Of a stretch of 64,000 nucleotides of DNA, positions 1 through 10,321 are shown one piece after another. The translations under genes were made by a program, and so were the position numbers. The stretch lies in assembly GCA_030427925.1 (NCBI GenBank), contig JAUICJ010000013.1, positions 1 to 64,000 of the forward strand, written 5' to 3'. Numbering within the stretch: the first letter of the stretch is position 1; each line of letters starts with the position of its first letter. The stretch is from Bacteroidia bacterium. GTDB taxonomy: Bacteria > Bacteroidota > Bacteroidia > Flavobacteriales_D > Sanyastnellaceae. Below the pieces are notes generated by a model. The model searched no databases. It saw only the letters and a list, made by a program, of their open reading frames with translations, and was not told the DNA's origin.

Positions 1-698
1 TGGTGCGGGGTGATGGGGCGGTTTGGGAGGGGGCGGAGCTGGTGTTGCGGGGTGTGGGGGGAGCGATTTGGTTGCGCGCGGTGCAGGGGGCGGATTGGAT
101 GCCGTTGGATGGGGTGCCGCTGGAGGATCAATTCTCGGCGGTGGTGAATGCGGAGGTGCCGGGGAATGGGGTGTTGGAGTTGAGGCGGTTGTCGGATGGG
201 CGGACGATGCGGTTGCCGGTGCGTTCGGGCGTGCCGTTCGTTTTGAACTTGTTGGCGCTCGAGTTGATGGGGGAGCTGGACTTGGTGCAGTGGGAGGACA
301 CGACGCAGTTGGCGGAGCCGTTTTCTTCGGTCCAAATCCTGTTCGCTCCCAACGCCACGGCGCTGGACGAATTGGGGGAGGCCGAATTGGCTCGGTGGTG
401 GGACCGCTGGACGGGCGATGCTTCGGGGCCCATCACGGGGGAACTGATCGTGACGGGGTTCGCGGATGCTTCGGGCACGTCGGCGCGGAATGAGCGGGTG
501 AGCCGGTTGCGTGCGGAGGCCGTTCGGGACTGGTTGGTGGCGCATGGGGCGCCCGCGGACCGGGTGATCGTTCGGGCGCAATCGGATCGGAATCCCTTGC
601 CCGATGCAGGGTGGGAGCGGGTTGCGCGGCTGCAGCCGCGGTATGCGGGGCAGGTGCCGTGCGAGCGGCGGGTGGAGGTCCGGTGGGGGGCGTGGTGA
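1..698 (+). CDS. OmpA-family C-terminal domain protein (5' partial)
   Basis: The frame is already open at the left edge (first full codon at base 3) and no convincing start is present, so the N-terminus lies outside the window. About 231 residues are visible. The last ~115 form an OmpA-like peptidoglycan-binding domain: a strand ending VQILFAPNAT, then GFADASGT followed by the helix NERVSRLRAEAVRDWL, the usual GHTDxxG...N..LS.RRA..V..YL pattern with F in place of H. Such domains anchor outer-membrane proteins or lipoproteins to the cell wall in the periplasm. The upstream ~100 residues are not recognised and may be a carbohydrate-binding-like or barrel-linked region. The stop is 51 nt before panD, which has its own promoter, so the two are probably separate units. 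The gene is very rich in GGG/GCG codons. Confidence 0.75.
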   Translation, partial: VRGDGAVWEGAELVLRGVGGAIWLRAVQGADWMPLDGVPLEDQFSAVVNAEVPGNGVLELRRLSDGRTMRLPVRSGVPFVLNLLALELMGELDLVQWEDTTQLAEPFSSVQILFAPNATALDELGEAELARWWDRWTGDASGPITGELIVTGFADASGTSARNERVSRLRAEAVRDWLVAHGAPADRVIVRAQSDRNPLPDAGWERVARLQPRYAGQVPCERRVEVRWGAW

Positions 699-737
699 GA
701 TTTGGCCTGCAACTGCCTGCTCGAGCTTGAGATGCCC

Positions 738-745
738 TAATTTTG
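738..745 (+). promoter_or_regulatory. Bacteroidetes -7 box for panD
   Basis: TAATTTTG matches the Bacteroidetes -7 consensus TAnnTTTG exactly and ends 4 nt before the panD ATG at 750. Transcription would begin at or next to the start codon. No clear -33 TTG at the usual distance is seen. Confidence 0.5.
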
Positions 746-749
746 CACC

Positions 750-1103
750 ATGTTAGTGAACATGATGCGGGCGAAGCTGCACCGCTTGACCATCACGGAG
801 GCCAACCTCAATTACATCGGAAGCATCACCCTCGATCCGGACCTGATTGAGGCGGCGGGGTTGCTCGACGGTGAACGCGTCCAAATCGTGAACGTGAACA
901 ACGGCGAACGGCTTGAGACCTACATCATCACGGGGGAGCGCGGTTCCGGCGAGGTGTGCCTCAACGGTCCAGCGGCGCGCCGGGTGCAGGTGGGCGACGT
1001 CATCATCGTCATCGCGTACGGGATGATGGAGCTCGAGGAGGCGCGGTCGTTCAAGCCCACGGTCCTCTTTCCTGAAGAAGGCACGAACCGATTGACGTCA
1101 TGA
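750..1103 (+). CDS. panD: Aspartate 1-decarboxylase
   Basis: Converts L-aspartate to beta-alanine for pantothenate and CoA synthesis in the cytoplasm. The 117-residue product matches the family from end to end: KLHR near the N-terminus, then the self-processing site YIGS with Gly24-Ser25, where cleavage makes the pyruvoyl cofactor on Ser25. [12 protein letters not shown] and the EEA motif near the C-terminus are also family features. The ATG at 750 is preferred over the nearby Met5/Met6 because it puts the cleavage site at residues 24/25, as in the E. coli enzyme, and because the -7 box sits just in front. Its stop overlaps the next ATG (ATGA), so the three genes from here to 2547 form an operon. 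coaX at about 46.5 kb acts later in the same CoA pathway. Confidence 0.97.
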   Translation: MLVNMMRAKLHRLTITEANLNYIGSITLDPDLIEAAGLLDGERVQIVNVNNGERLETYIITGERGSGEVCLNGPAARRVQVGDVIIVIAYGMMELEEARSFKPTVLFPEEGTNRLTS

Positions 1104-2077
1104 ATGCGAAGAAGGCCGTGACGTATTTGGCCTTCTTGGGCATCGGAGCGCTGCTGTTTTACCTCGCGGCGGCGGCGGTGGAGGATTGGGACGCGCTGAA
1201 GCGCGACATGCAATCGGCGTCTTGGCCGGGCATTGCGGCTTCGTTTGTGATGGGCTACCTCGCCATTGTGAGCCGTGGGATGCGGTGGTTGCTCCTGCTC
1301 GATCCCCTCGGGCACAAGCCGAAGGGCGCGCACAGCGTGCACGCGGTGGCCTTCGCTTACTTCGCGAATACGTTTGTTCCCCGCTCGGGTGAATTGGCCC
1401 GATGTGCGGCCTTGAACCAAACCGACAACATCCCCGTGGACCAGCTCTTCGGGACGGTCATCAGCGAACGGGTCATCGATTTCGTCTTCCTCTTTCTTCT
1501 GACGGCCATCGCGGTAGTCGGTAACCTCGATGCGTTTGCGCTGTTGTTGGAAACGATGGAGCTTCCTGCCGGCCAAGGGTTGTTCTTGGTGGGCGGTTTG
1601 GGGGTGGTGGGGGCTGGGCTGTTTTGGGCCTTTCGGAAGCCGCTGATGAAATGGGGGCCGGTGGCGAAGGTCGTGGCGTTTTTATTGGGCGTTTGGGAAG
1701 GGCTGATCAGCATTCGGCACATGCGCCGCAAGGGCCTGTTCATTGCGCACACGGCCTTCATTTGGACGATGTACTTCTTGATGGCGTACGTGATTTTCCA
1801 AAGCATCGACCGGTTGGCGGGCATCGGGGTGTTGGAGGCCGTATTCGTCATGGTGGCGGGCGGTTTTGGCATGGTGATGCCGGCTCCGGGAGGCATTGGG
1901 GCGTACCATTGGGCCGTGAAATTGGCGTTTGTGGCGTTGGGGTATGAGGGCGATTTGGGATTTGCGGTGGCGAATGTGGTTTGGTTCACGCAAACTGCGA
2001 TGATCATCCTCACCGGGGGCATTGCCTACTTGGCTTTGTTGTGGTTCCGCGTGCGCAAGGACCAAACCGCGCAATGA
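1100..2077 (+). CDS. Flippase-like / LPG synthase transmembrane-domain protein
   Basis: A 325-residue integral membrane protein with about eight hydrophobic segments, matching the LPG_synthase_TM family (YbhN/AglD type, formerly UPF0104). Visible family marks are an early conserved Arg-rich turn ([10 protein letters not shown]), a central [18 protein letters not shown] segment, and the late [12 protein letters not shown] motif. This family contains the membrane part of lysylphosphatidylglycerol synthase and proteins thought to move or modify lipid-linked sugars. This protein lacks the soluble aminoacyl-transfer domain, so it is not MprF itself. It lies between panD and rfaE2 with ATGA overlaps on both sides, so it is translationally coupled. 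Proximity to heptose synthesis hints at an envelope role, but the substrate cannot be told. Confidence 0.85.
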   Translation: MNAKKAVTYLAFLGIGALLFYLAAAAVEDWDALKRDMQSASWPGIAASFVMGYLAIVSRGMRWLLLLDPLGHKPKGAHSVHAVAFAYFANTFVPRSGELARCAALNQTDNIPVDQLFGTVISERVIDFVFLFLLTAIAVVGNLDAFALLLETMELPAGQGLFLVGGLGVVGAGLFWAFRKPLMKWGPVAKVVAFLLGVWEGLISIRHMRRKGLFIAHTAFIWTMYFLMAYVIFQSIDRLAGIGVLEAVFVMVAGGFGMVMPAPGGIGAYHWAVKLAFVALGYEGDLGFAVANVVWFTQTAMIILTGGIAYLALLWFRVRKDQTAQ

Positions 2078-2547
2078 CCATCGAAGAACGCGTCGCCGCA
2101 TGGAAAGCGGAAGGGCTCCGCGTGGTCTTCACGAACGGGGTGTTCGACTTGCTTCACCGCGGTCACGTGACCTACCTCGCGGCGGCACGCGCCCTCGGCG
2201 ATCGGTTGGTGGTGGGCGTGAACGATGATGCGAGCGTGAAGCGGTTGAACAAGGGGCCAGAACGCCCCATCAACGTGGTGGAGGACCGGTGCTTCGTGCT
2301 GGAAGCGCTGAGCGCCGTGGACGCCACTGCGGTGTTCTCCGAGGACACCCCCGCGGCCCTCATCGCGGCCCTTGAGCCGGACGTTTTGGTGAAGGGCGGC
2401 GATTACGACCCGGACGAAACGGACCCGTCGAATCCGCGCTACCTCGTCGGCCGCGATGCGGTGCTCGCCCGCGGCGGCTCAGTGGTGGCCATCCCCCTCG
2501 TGGCAGGCCATTCCACCACCGGCATGATCCGCCGCTCGAAGGCATGA
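2074..2547 (+). CDS. rfaE2: D-glycero-beta-D-manno-heptose 1-phosphate adenylyltransferase
   Basis: Cytidylyltransferase-fold enzyme that transfers AMP to heptose 1-phosphate, giving ADP-heptose for the LPS inner core. The 157-residue product shows [17 protein letters not shown], containing the HxGH nucleotide-binding motif (here HRGH), then [21 protein letters not shown] and VKGGDY. The C-terminal GHSTTGMI corresponds to the family's ISTT signature. Only the adenylyltransferase half of HldE is present; the kinase half (rfaE1) is not in the window. The frame is open further upstream, but the ATG at 2074 overlaps the stop of the previous gene (ATGA), which fixes the start. A strong hairpin terminator follows immediately. 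Confidence 0.93.
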   Translation: MTIEERVAAWKAEGLRVVFTNGVFDLLHRGHVTYLAAARALGDRLVVGVNDDASVKRLNKGPERPINVVEDRCFVLEALSAVDATAVFSEDTPAALIAALEPDVLVKGGDYDPDETDPSNPRYLVGRDAVLARGGSVVAIPLVAGHSTTGMIRRSKA

Positions 2548-2548
2548 A

Positions 2549-2577
2549 AAAAGCCGGCCCTGAACGGACCGGCTTTT
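2549..2577. terminator. Bidirectional hairpin terminator, rfaE2 / accC
   Basis: A run of A, the stem AAAAGCCGG with its complement CCGGCTTTT, and a short loop lie between the convergent rfaE2 (stop at 2547) and accC (stop at 2596). A-rich and T-rich flanks on both sides let it act in both directions. Confidence 0.8.
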
Positions 2578-2595
2578 CCCTCGAAGCACTCGGCT

Positions 2596-3930
<1,335 letters not shown>

Positions 3931-3941
3931 GGCGTGGCGGT

Positions 3942-4463
3942 TCAGCTCGGGTCGACGAGGAACAACGGCTGGTCGTATTCGACCGGCGTGTTGTCGTCCA
4001 CGAGGACCTTGACGATTTTACCGGAGACCTCGCTTTCGATTTCGTTGAAGAGCTTCATCGCTTCGATGACGCACAGCACGGAGCCGCTGCTCACGGTGCT
4101 GCCGACTTCCACGAAGCTCGGCTTGTCTGGCGAGGGCTTGCGGTAGAAGGTGCCGATCATCGGCGACTTCACGGTTACGTAGTTGTTTTCTTTTTCGTCC
4201 TTCGGTGCAGCAGCGGCGGGTGCAGGTGCTGCTGCAGGAGCGGGTGCAGGAGCTGCAGCCGGTTGCGGCGGCATCATGGCCACCTGCGGCATTTGCATCG
4301 GGATGTGCGGCATCATCACATCTTCGCCCTTGCCCTGAGCGCCACGGCGCTTCGGCAATTCGGATTTGATGGTGATTTTGAAGTCTTTCTTTTCGATTTC
4401 AACCTCGGTCACGCCGGCTTTGGCGATGAACTTGATGAGGTCTTGGATTTCGCTGATGGTCAT
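3942..4463 (-). CDS. accB: Acetyl-CoA carboxylase, biotin carboxyl carrier protein
   Basis: 173-residue carrier that holds biotin for AccC and the carboxyltransferase. An N-terminal domain (about 1-40) is followed by a long Ala/Pro linker (about residues 50-90) and the C-terminal biotinyl domain (about 95-173). The biotinylation motif is EAMKLFNEI, with the acceptor Lys at about residue 137. The upstream region on this strand contains TAATTTCG, a near match to the -7 box, about 22 nt before the ATG, so accB-accC may be transcribed apart from fabH. fabH, accB and accC together start fatty-acid synthesis. Confidence 0.96.
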   Translation of the reverse strand: MTISEIQDLIKFIAKAGVTEVEIEKKDFKITIKSELPKRRGAQGKGEDVMMPHIPMQMPQVAMMPPQPAAAPAPAPAAAPAPAAAAPKDEKENNYVTVKSPMIGTFYRKPSPDKPSFVEVGSTVSSGSVLCVIEAMKLFNEIESEVSGKIVKVLVDDNTPVEYDQPLFLVDPS

Positions 4464-4541
4464 GGTTCTCGGCGATTTAGTGTTCGGGCGAAATTACGGC
4501 ACAGCCGTGCGTTTCCCCCAAGAGTAAACAGTTGAATTCGT

Positions 4542-5531
4542 TCAGGCTTCGGCCGTGTAGGCCCACTTCAAATAGACAGCACCCCAGGTGAATCCACCAC
4601 CGAATGCAGCGAGGACGAGGTTGTCGCCTGCCTTGAGTTGCGACTCCCAATCGCGCAGGCACAACGGAATGGTGGCTGCGGTGGTGTTTCCGTAGTCCTG
4701 GATGTTGATCATCACCTTCTCATGGGGCAGGCCCATTCGACGCTGCGTGGCATCGATGATGCGCAAGTTGGCTTGGTGAGGCACCAACCAAGCCACGTCT
4801 TCAGGGGCCAAGTTGTTGCGCTCCATGATTTCGTAGCTCACATCGGCCATGCCCTTGACTGCCGCTTTGAATACGGGTTGTCCATCTTGGAACACGAAGT
4901 GCTCTTTGGCATCGATCGTTTCGTGCGTCGGAGGATGCAACGAGCCGCCGGCTTTCTGGCGCAGGTAATTCACGCCGCTGCCGTCGGTCTTCAAGAGCGA
5001 GTCCTGAACTCCGAACTCCTCATGCGGTTCGAGCAACACGGCAGCTGCCGCATCGCCGAACAGCACGCACGTCGTGCGGTCGGTGTAGTCGATGATGGAG
5101 CTCATCTTGTCGGCTCCGACGATGACGACCTTCTTGTGTTTGCCCGACTCGATGAATTGGGCACCGGTCGTCAAGGCGAACAAGAATCCCGAACAAGCGG
5201 CGTTCAAGTCCCAGCCCCATGCATTGGTGGCACCGACCTTATCGGTGATGAGGTTGGCCGTGGCGGGGAAGGGCATGTCCGCCGTCACCGTCGCGCAGAT
5301 GAGCAAGTCGATTTCCGTCGGATCGATGCCGCGCTTCTCGCACAACGTCTTGACGGCCTCGGCGCCCATGTCGGATGTGGCCTTCGTCGGATCTTTCAAA
5401 ATGTGACGCTGACGAATGCCCGTACGGGAAACAATCCATTCGTCGTTCGTGTCAACCATCTTTTCGAGGTCTGCATTGGTGAGCAAATCCTCGGGCACGT
5501 AGCCCGCAACGGCAGTGATGGCGGCTTTCAT
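4542..5531 (-). CDS. fabH: 3-oxoacyl-[acyl-carrier-protein] synthase III (KAS III)
   Basis: Condenses acetyl-CoA (or a branched primer) with malonyl-ACP to start fatty-acid chains. The 329-residue thiolase-fold protein shows the full Cys-His-Asn triad: Cys113 in NAACSGF, His252 in LVPHQANLR, and Asn282 in YGNTTAA. The glycine-rich [11 protein letters not shown] near the C-terminus is also typical. It lies 78 nt upstream of accB. A strong terminator separates it from rpmF, so it probably has its own promoter in the ~97 nt upstream, where TATCTTAG is a weak -7 candidate. plsX, which sits between rpmF and fabH in E. coli, is not present here. Confidence 0.97.
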   Translation of the reverse strand: MKAAITAVAGYVPEDLLTNADLEKMVDTNDEWIVSRTGIRQRHILKDPTKATSDMGAEAVKTLCEKRGIDPTEIDLLICATVTADMPFPATANLITDKVGATNAWGWDLNAACSGFLFALTTGAQFIESGKHKKVVIVGADKMSSIIDYTDRTTCVLFGDAAAAVLLEPHEEFGVQDSLLKTDGSGVNYLRQKAGGSLHPPTHETIDAKEHFVFQDGQPVFKAAVKGMADVSYEIMERNNLAPEDVAWLVPHQANLRIIDATQRRMGLPHEKVMINIQDYGNTTAATIPLCLRDWESQLKAGDNLVLAAFGGGFTWGAVYLKWAYTAEA

Positions 5532-5628
5532 CGGCAGGTTTTGTGCCCCCAGCGGGGCGATTTGAGCGGGCTAAGATACACACCTTCACCGACACCCTGT
5601 CGCCCCAGTTCAATTCCGGGGCTTAGAC

Positions 5629-5657
5629 AAAAAAAAAGGGAAAGCCGAAGCCTTCCC
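5629..5657 (-). terminator. Terminator downstream of rpmF
   Basis: On the minus strand a stem GGGAAGGC / GCTTTCCC closes over a TTCG tetraloop and is followed by an uninterrupted run of T. This is a classic intrinsic terminator for the pdxA-yceD-rpmF transcripts, 27 nt after the rpmF stop. Confidence 0.85.
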
Positions 5658-5683
5658 TGTGGGTTGCGTTTCGAAGCGGCGAA

Positions 5684-5872
5684 TTAAGCCTCCGCCTTCT
5701 CCATCACCACCTTGCCCTTGTAGTAGAGCTTGCCTTCGTGCCAGTGGGCACGGTGGAAGAGGTGAGGTTGACCCGTTGTCGGGCACGTGGCCACGTTCGC
5801 GGGGGTCAGGGCGTCGTGCGTGCGGCGCTTGCGCGTACGCGTCTTACTTTGACGTCGTTTAGGATGTGCCAT
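5684..5872 (-). CDS. rpmF: 50S ribosomal protein L32
   Basis: 62-residue basic protein starting [19 protein letters not shown], the standard bL32 N-terminus, and ending in the Bacteroidetes-type tail with [17 protein letters not shown]. Only one Cys is present, so the zinc-binding form is not expected. It follows yceD by 9 nt, the usual yceD-rpmF pairing, and ends just before a strong terminator. Confidence 0.97.
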   Translation of the reverse strand: MAHPKRRQSKTRTRKRRTHDALTPANVATCPTTGQPHLFHRAHWHEGKLYYKGKVVMEKAEA

Positions 5873-5881
5873 GACAATGGA

Positions 5882-6391
5882 TTATTTCAGTTCTTTCAAT
5901 GCGTTCCAACGAGGATCCATCGGTTCTTCATCATCGCCTCCTCCCTCGGGGCCATCCAACCGGTCGAGCATGTCCGGGTCGCAATCCGCTTCATTCGCGT
6001 GAATGCGGCGGGTAGGCAAGGCCAAATGAGCGAACTCGAAAATCGGCTGGCTCAAATCCAATTCATGGACTTCCGAACCGAGGATCCAGACATCGCTGTC
6101 CAAATCCGTCGTTTCGCCCAACTTGGCGATGACCCGATCTTCAAAATGGACCGGCAAATCGAACGGTCCCAAACACCGATCGCAGGCCACTTCAATGGTC
6201 CCGTCGAGGGTGATTTGGGCATTCAATTGAGAGCCCACCTGCTCAAAGTGCACGTCCACCGATAAGGCGGCCTGCTGGATTTCTGAGAGGGGAAACAAGG
6301 AAAAGAACGTCGAATCCACCTCCATCTGAAAACGGTGGGGCCCTGGCTTCAATCCCTCAAAGGCAATTCGATAAGGGGCCAAGTAGTCCAC
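5882..6391 (-). CDS. YceD/DUF177 family protein
   Basis: Member of the DUF177 (YceD) family linked to rpmF in most bacteria and implicated in large ribosomal subunit or 23S rRNA metabolism. The signature CDRCLGPFDLPV lies in the middle, and the C-terminus is acidic. The start is unusual: from the pdxA stop (6476) to this gene's body there is no in-frame ATG. Candidates are TTG at 6430, TTG at 6400 or GTG at 6391. A perfect -7 box (TACCTTTG, 6413-6420) lies inside the longest version and would exclude the TTG at 6430 from that transcript, so GTG 6391 (169 residues) is chosen here. Read-through from pdxA could still allow the longer form. Confidence 0.8.
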   Translation of the reverse strand: MDYLAPYRIAFEGLKPGPHRFQMEVDSTFFSLFPLSEIQQAALSVDVHFEQVGSQLNAQITLDGTIEVACDRCLGPFDLPVHFEDRVIAKLGETTDLDSDVWILGSEVHELDLSQPIFEFAHLALPTRRIHANEADCDPDMLDRLDGPEGGGDDEEPMDPRWNALKELK

Positions 6392-6412
6392 TGCGTCCAA
6401 ATTTCGGGAGGG

Positions 6413-6420
6413 CAAAGGTA
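6413..6420 (-). promoter_or_regulatory. -7 box candidate for yceD-rpmF
   Basis: TACCTTTG on the minus strand is an exact TAnnTTTG match, 21 nt before the GTG at 6391. It lies in the short space after pdxA and helps decide the yceD start. Confidence 0.45.
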
Positions 6421-6475
6421 CGTCGAGCAATTCAAAAAGCCAACACTTGGGTGTTCGTTTCTGAATTTCAGCAGG

Positions 6476-7570
6476 TTACTCGCCCCTGCGCCGGCTCGCG
6501 TAGTCGTCGCTACGACGCTCCTTCTTTTTGATTTCCAATGGGTTGGAGGTTAGTTCCCGGTGCTCAATCCGGTTGCGTCGGATGTCACGGGCCGCAAAGA
6601 GCGCCGAGCGCAACGAGTCGGGGTTTGCGGAACCTTGCCCTGCAATGTCGAATCCGGTGCCGTGGTCGGGGCTGGTGCGGACCACCGGCAATCCCGCGGT
6701 GAAGTTCACGCCCGCACCGAAGCTCAGGGCTTTGAAGGGAGCGAGCCCTTGGTCGTGGTACATGGCGAGGACCCCGTCGAACTGCTTGAACGCGCCCGAA
6801 CCGAAGAAGCCGTCTGCGGCGTACGGCCCGAAGACGAGCTTGTTCTCGGCAGCCAGTTCCCGCACCACGGGCTGGATGATCCGCTTTTCTTCGTCGCCCA
6901 TCAATCCGTTGTCGCTGGCATGGGGGTTCAGTCCCAACACCGCAATCCGCGGATTTGCGACGCCGAAGTCCCGCAAAAGCGATTCGTGCAGCAAGTTGAT
7001 TTTCGTGCGGATCAGCGAGGTGGAGAGGGCAGCTGACACCTCCTTCAAGGCGATGTGGCCGGTGGCCACGCCCACCCGGAGACTTCCCGCGATGAGCAGC
7101 ATCAAGACGTCGTCAACGTTGGCAAAGTCGGCGAGGTATTCCGTGTGGCCGGGGAATTTGAAGGAGCCGAGCTTCATGGCGTCCTTGTGGATGGGGCAGG
7201 TGACGAGCACTTCCACCCGAGTGGCCGCGAGGTCTTGGACGGCGCGTTCGAGGGATTGGAAGGCGAAGGTGCCGGCTTCGGCTGTGATTTGGCCCCAATT
7301 CAATTCCCAGGCGCTCTCCTGAATCGCCACCACGTTCAATTGATTCGGCTTCGATTTCTCGGCGCCATCCACCACCGCCCACTTCACGCGTTCCGACAAT
7401 TCCGTCAGCGCCAACGCCGCCTCAACGAGGTTCGGAACCGCGTAGAGCACGGGGGTCACTTCGGTGAACATGCGCTCGTCGGCGAAGGCCTTCACCACGG
7501 TCTCGATGCCGATGCCGTTGGGGTCGCCGGCGGAAATCGCCACGCGCGTTGGGGAATTTTTGGAACTCAT
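6476..7570 (-). CDS. pdxA: 4-hydroxythreonine-4-phosphate dehydrogenase
   Basis: NAD-dependent, metal-using enzyme of the DXP-dependent pyridoxal phosphate pathway. The product has 364 residues, and the family is usually 330-350. Its metal and substrate motifs are intact: the start ISAGDPNGIG, CPIHKDAM with KFPGHTE, GLNPHASDNG, MYHDQGL and SPDHGTGFD. An upstream TTG at 7582 is in frame, but ATG 7570 is chosen because a perfect -7 box lies 9 nt in front of it. The C-terminal tail is rich in Arg/Lys and longer than usual. The gene diverges from the T9SS cargo gene at 7622. Confidence 0.95.
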   Translation of the reverse strand: MSSKNSPTRVAISAGDPNGIGIETVVKAFADERMFTEVTPVLYAVPNLVEAALALTELSERVKWAVVDGAEKSKPNQLNVVAIQESAWELNWGQITAEAGTFAFQSLERAVQDLAATRVEVLVTCPIHKDAMKLGSFKFPGHTEYLADFANVDDVLMLLIAGSLRVGVATGHIALKEVSAALSTSLIRTKINLLHESLLRDFGVANPRIAVLGLNPHASDNGLMGDEEKRIIQPVVRELAAENKLVFGPYAADGFFGSGAFKQFDGVLAMYHDQGLAPFKALSFGAGVNFTAGLPVVRTSPDHGTGFDIAGQGSANPDSLRSALFAARDIRRNRIEHRELTSNPLEIKKKERRSDDYASRRRGE

Positions 7571-7579
7571 GATGCGGTG

Positions 7580-7587
7580 CAAAGTTA
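7580..7587 (-). promoter_or_regulatory. -7 box for pdxA
   Basis: TAACTTTG on the minus strand matches the consensus exactly and ends 9 nt before the pdxA ATG, predicting a leader of only a few bases. Confidence 0.5.
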
Positions 7588-7621
7588 CGGGATGCGCAGG
7601 GTGAACTAACTTGCTCCTTCA

Positions 7622-10318
7622 ATGGGAGGCCAACAATTCACAGCGTGGGGCAAGCGGAGCGCGGTTTTCGTGCTGATGCTGTGGGCTGCGGTGTCCGTGG
7701 TTTGGGCCACCCACAACCGGGCCGGCGAAATCACGTACACCCACGTCGAAGGCCTCACCTACGAAGTCCTGATCACCACGTACACGAAATCCACGGCCCT
7801 CGCGGACCGACCGTGGCTGTTTCTCACGTGGGGAGATGAATCCGGACCGGACCTCGACAGCTTGATGCGCGATGCCGACAACATCCTCATTTTGCCGGGG
7901 GAAGTTCAGGTGAATTTTTATCGCGGAACCCACACCTACGGCGGTCCAGGAGAATACGAAATCGCCGTGGAGGACCCCAACCGCAACGACGGCGTCCTCA
8001 ACATCGAGGGGTCGGTGGATGTGCCGTTTGCCATCCGTACGCTGTTGGTCATCAACCCGCTCGCGGGGCACAACAATTCGGTTCAGCTCTTGAACGCCGC
8101 TCAGCAGAATGCGTGCCGCGCCCAGCCGTGGATCCACAACCCGGGCGCACACGACCCGGACGGCGACATCCTCACTTACGAATTGGTTCCTTGCCGGGGC
8201 TTCAATGGCGACTTCATCCCCGGATACCAGTACCCCGACGAGATCAGTCCCGCCGATGACGTGTTTGCCATCGACGCGAGCACCGGAGACGTGACCTGGG
8301 AGGATCCCCAAATCGTCGGCGAGTACAACATCGCCATCCGCATCCAGGAATGGCGATGGGTGGACGGGGGATTGGTTCGGGTCGGTGAAGTCATCCGCGA
8401 CATGCAGATTGCGGTGGAACAATGCACGAACGAACCGCCGGTCATTGCCGACGTCAACGACACCTGCATCGTTGCAGGAACCTTCTATTCCCAAGCCTTT
8501 ACGGCATCCGATCCCAATGGCGACCCGCTGGGCATGACCGCCGTGGGTGGGCCGATTTCGGAGGTGGAGCATCCGGCGGTTTTCACCTACCAAGGCGGTG
8601 GAAACGCGACGTTGAATTGGTTTCCGCAATGCGACGAGGTGCGTGCCGAGCCGTACACGGTGGTGGTGAAGGCGGAGGACGTTTCGACGCAGGTGGATTT
8701 GGCGGATTTGGAGACGGTGTCCATTCGGGTGGTTTCGCCCGCTCCGGAGGCGCTGGCGGCGGAAGCGGTGGGAAATGCGGTGCTGGTGTCGTGGTTGCCG
8801 GCCGAGTGCGGGGCCGATTTGCCTTTGTGGAAGCGCGAGCAGGGGGTGTACCGCATCTACCGCCGGGTGGGGGAGGACGCGTTCGAGGCCACCGCATGCC
8901 AAACCGGAGTTCCCCCCGAATGGGGCTACACGGCGATTGCCGAGGTCAGCGACCTCAATTCGACGGGGTACGTCGACGAGGACCTCCTGGCCTTCGGAGC
9001 CACCTACTGCTACCGCATCGTCGCTGAATGGCCGGGCAGCGGCGAGTCCATCGCGAGCGACCCCGTGTGCGCCACCATCGTGAAGGACGTTCCCGTAATG
9101 ACCACCGCTTCGGTGGAGGTCACGGACGGCTCGGACGGTGAAGTCGCGGTCGCTTGGTCGCCCCCGACCGACGCGGACACCACCGTCTTCGCCGGCCCGT
9201 ACTGGTACCGCGTGGAAGGACGCCGCCCCGCCGATGGCCCCGATTGGTCCGAAGTCCACACCTCAGCCACCAGTCCGTGGCTCGGCACCTCGGACACCCT
9301 GTTCACTCACGCGCCCGCAGGGACGGCGGCTTCCCCGTGGCAGTACCGCGTAGAGGCTTGGTCCAACAACGACCTCATCGGCACCTCCACGCCCGCCACC
9401 ACGCCGTGGCTCGTCCTCACCCCCAACGACAACCGCCTCGAGCTCACCCTGGAGTACGCAGTGCCGTGGACGAACACCGCTTTCGAATTCTTCCGGGCCG
9501 AGCCCGACGGGACGTGGCTGAGCTTGGGCACGGCGACGGAACCGCTGTGGGTCGATTCGGGTTTGGTCAACGGCACCAACTACTGCTATTATGCCGTGAC
9601 CACCGGCGAGTACGATGCCCCGGGCACCTTGTCGCCCATTGTGAATCGGTCGCAAGAAGCCTGCGGCCGGCCCTTCGATCTGACGCCCCCGTGTGCCCCC
9701 CGTTTCGCAATCGAACCCGATTGCGAAGCGGCGACGAACACCTTGACGTGGAGCGATGTGCCCGGCTGCGCGGACGACGTGATGGGCTACACCATCTACT
9801 GGGCGCCGTTCTTGGGCGACACCTTGAAGCCCTACCTCACCCTCGAGGGCGCACCCGCCGAACCGTTCGCATTCAACGCGGAAGGGGCGGAGGGGACCAT
9901 CGCAGGCTGCTTCGCGGTGACGGCGCTGGACAGCCTCATGCTGGGCCCCGGCGGGGAACTGCGGCGCAACGAAAGCGCGTTCAGCGACACGTTGTGCGCG
10001 GACAACTGCCCGTTCTACTTCCTTCCGAACGTGTTTTCGCCCAACGGCGATGACCGCAACGACCGATTCGAAGCGTTTCCTTGGAAGTTCATTGAGCGCG
10101 TGGACTTCCGCGTGTACAACCGGAACGGGGAGGAGGTGTACTTCACCGAGGACCCGTCCATCAACTGGGGCGGGGAGCACCGCGACGGAGGGCTCTGTGC
10201 AGACGGCGTGTATTTTTATTCGGCTCGCGTGTTCACCATTCGGCTCGAGGGCCTTGTGGAAGAGCAGTTCAGCGGGACCATTCAACTCATCGATGGGCTG
10301 CCCATCAATCCAGAATGA
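7622..10318 (+). CDS. Secreted T9SS type B cargo with CHU_C gliding-associated C-terminal domain
   Basis: An 898-residue secreted protein. A signal peptide covers about residues 1-29 (Arg/Lys, then a hydrophobic run ending VWA). The middle is a chain of beta-sandwich modules resembling cadherin/PKD-type and fibronectin III repeats: DPDGDILTYEL and SDPNGDPLGMTAVGG early on, and repeated EP/W-Y-R-V strands later. The C-terminal ~90 residues are a CHU_C (gliding motility-associated, T9SS type B sorting) domain with FLPNVFSPNGDDRNDRF, VYNRNGEEVY and DGVYFYSARV. Such proteins cross the outer membrane through T9SS and are attached to or released from the surface. Ligand and role cannot be told; adhesion is a reasonable guess. 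It diverges from pdxA, and ribE starts 3 nt after its stop. Confidence 0.88.
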   Translation: MGGQQFTAWGKRSAVFVLMLWAAVSVVWATHNRAGEITYTHVEGLTYEVLITTYTKSTALADRPWLFLTWGDESGPDLDSLMRDADNILILPGEVQVNFYRGTHTYGGPGEYEIAVEDPNRNDGVLNIEGSVDVPFAIRTLLVINPLAGHNNSVQLLNAAQQNACRAQPWIHNPGAHDPDGDILTYELVPCRGFNGDFIPGYQYPDEISPADDVFAIDASTGDVTWEDPQIVGEYNIAIRIQEWRWVDGGLVRVGEVIRDMQIAVEQCTNEPPVIADVNDTCIVAGTFYSQAFTASDPNGDPLGMTAVGGPISEVEHPAVFTYQGGGNATLNWFPQCDEVRAEPYTVVVKAEDVSTQVDLADLETVSIRVVSPAPEALAAEAVGNAVLVSWLPAECGADLPLWKREQGVYRIYRRVGEDAFEATACQTGVPPEWGYTAIAEVSDLNSTGYVDEDLLAFGATYCYRIVAEWPGSGESIASDPVCATIVKDVPVMTTASVEVTDGSDGEVAVAWSPPTDADTTVFAGPYWYRVEGRRPADGPDWSEVHTSATSPWLGTSDTLFTHAPAGTAASPWQYRVEAWSNNDLIGTSTPATTPWLVLTPNDNRLELTLEYAVPWTNTAFEFFRAEPDGTWLSLGTATEPLWVDSGLVNGTNYCYYAVTTGEYDAPGTLSPIVNRSQEACGRPFDLTPPCAPRFAIEPDCEAATNTLTWSDVPGCADDVMGYTIYWAPFLGDTLKPYLTLEGAPAEPFAFNAEGAEGTIAGCFAVTALDSLMLGPGGELRRNESAFSDTLCADNCPFYFLPNVFSPNGDDRNDRFEAFPWKFIERVDFRVYNRNGEEVYFTEDPSINWGGEHRDGGLCADGVYFYSARVFTIRLEGLVEEQFSGTIQLIDGLPINPE

Positions 10319-10321
10319 ACC

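Noticed and set aside
4200-4262. Short GCA/GGT/GCT repeats in accB
   Set aside because: Low-complexity coding for the Ala/Pro linker of the biotin carrier, normal in this family; not a DNA repeat element.
5532-5683. Absence of plsX between rpmF and fabH
   Set aside because: Noted because E. coli has it there, but as far as I recall many Bacteroidetes lack this linkage, and plsX may lie elsewhere.
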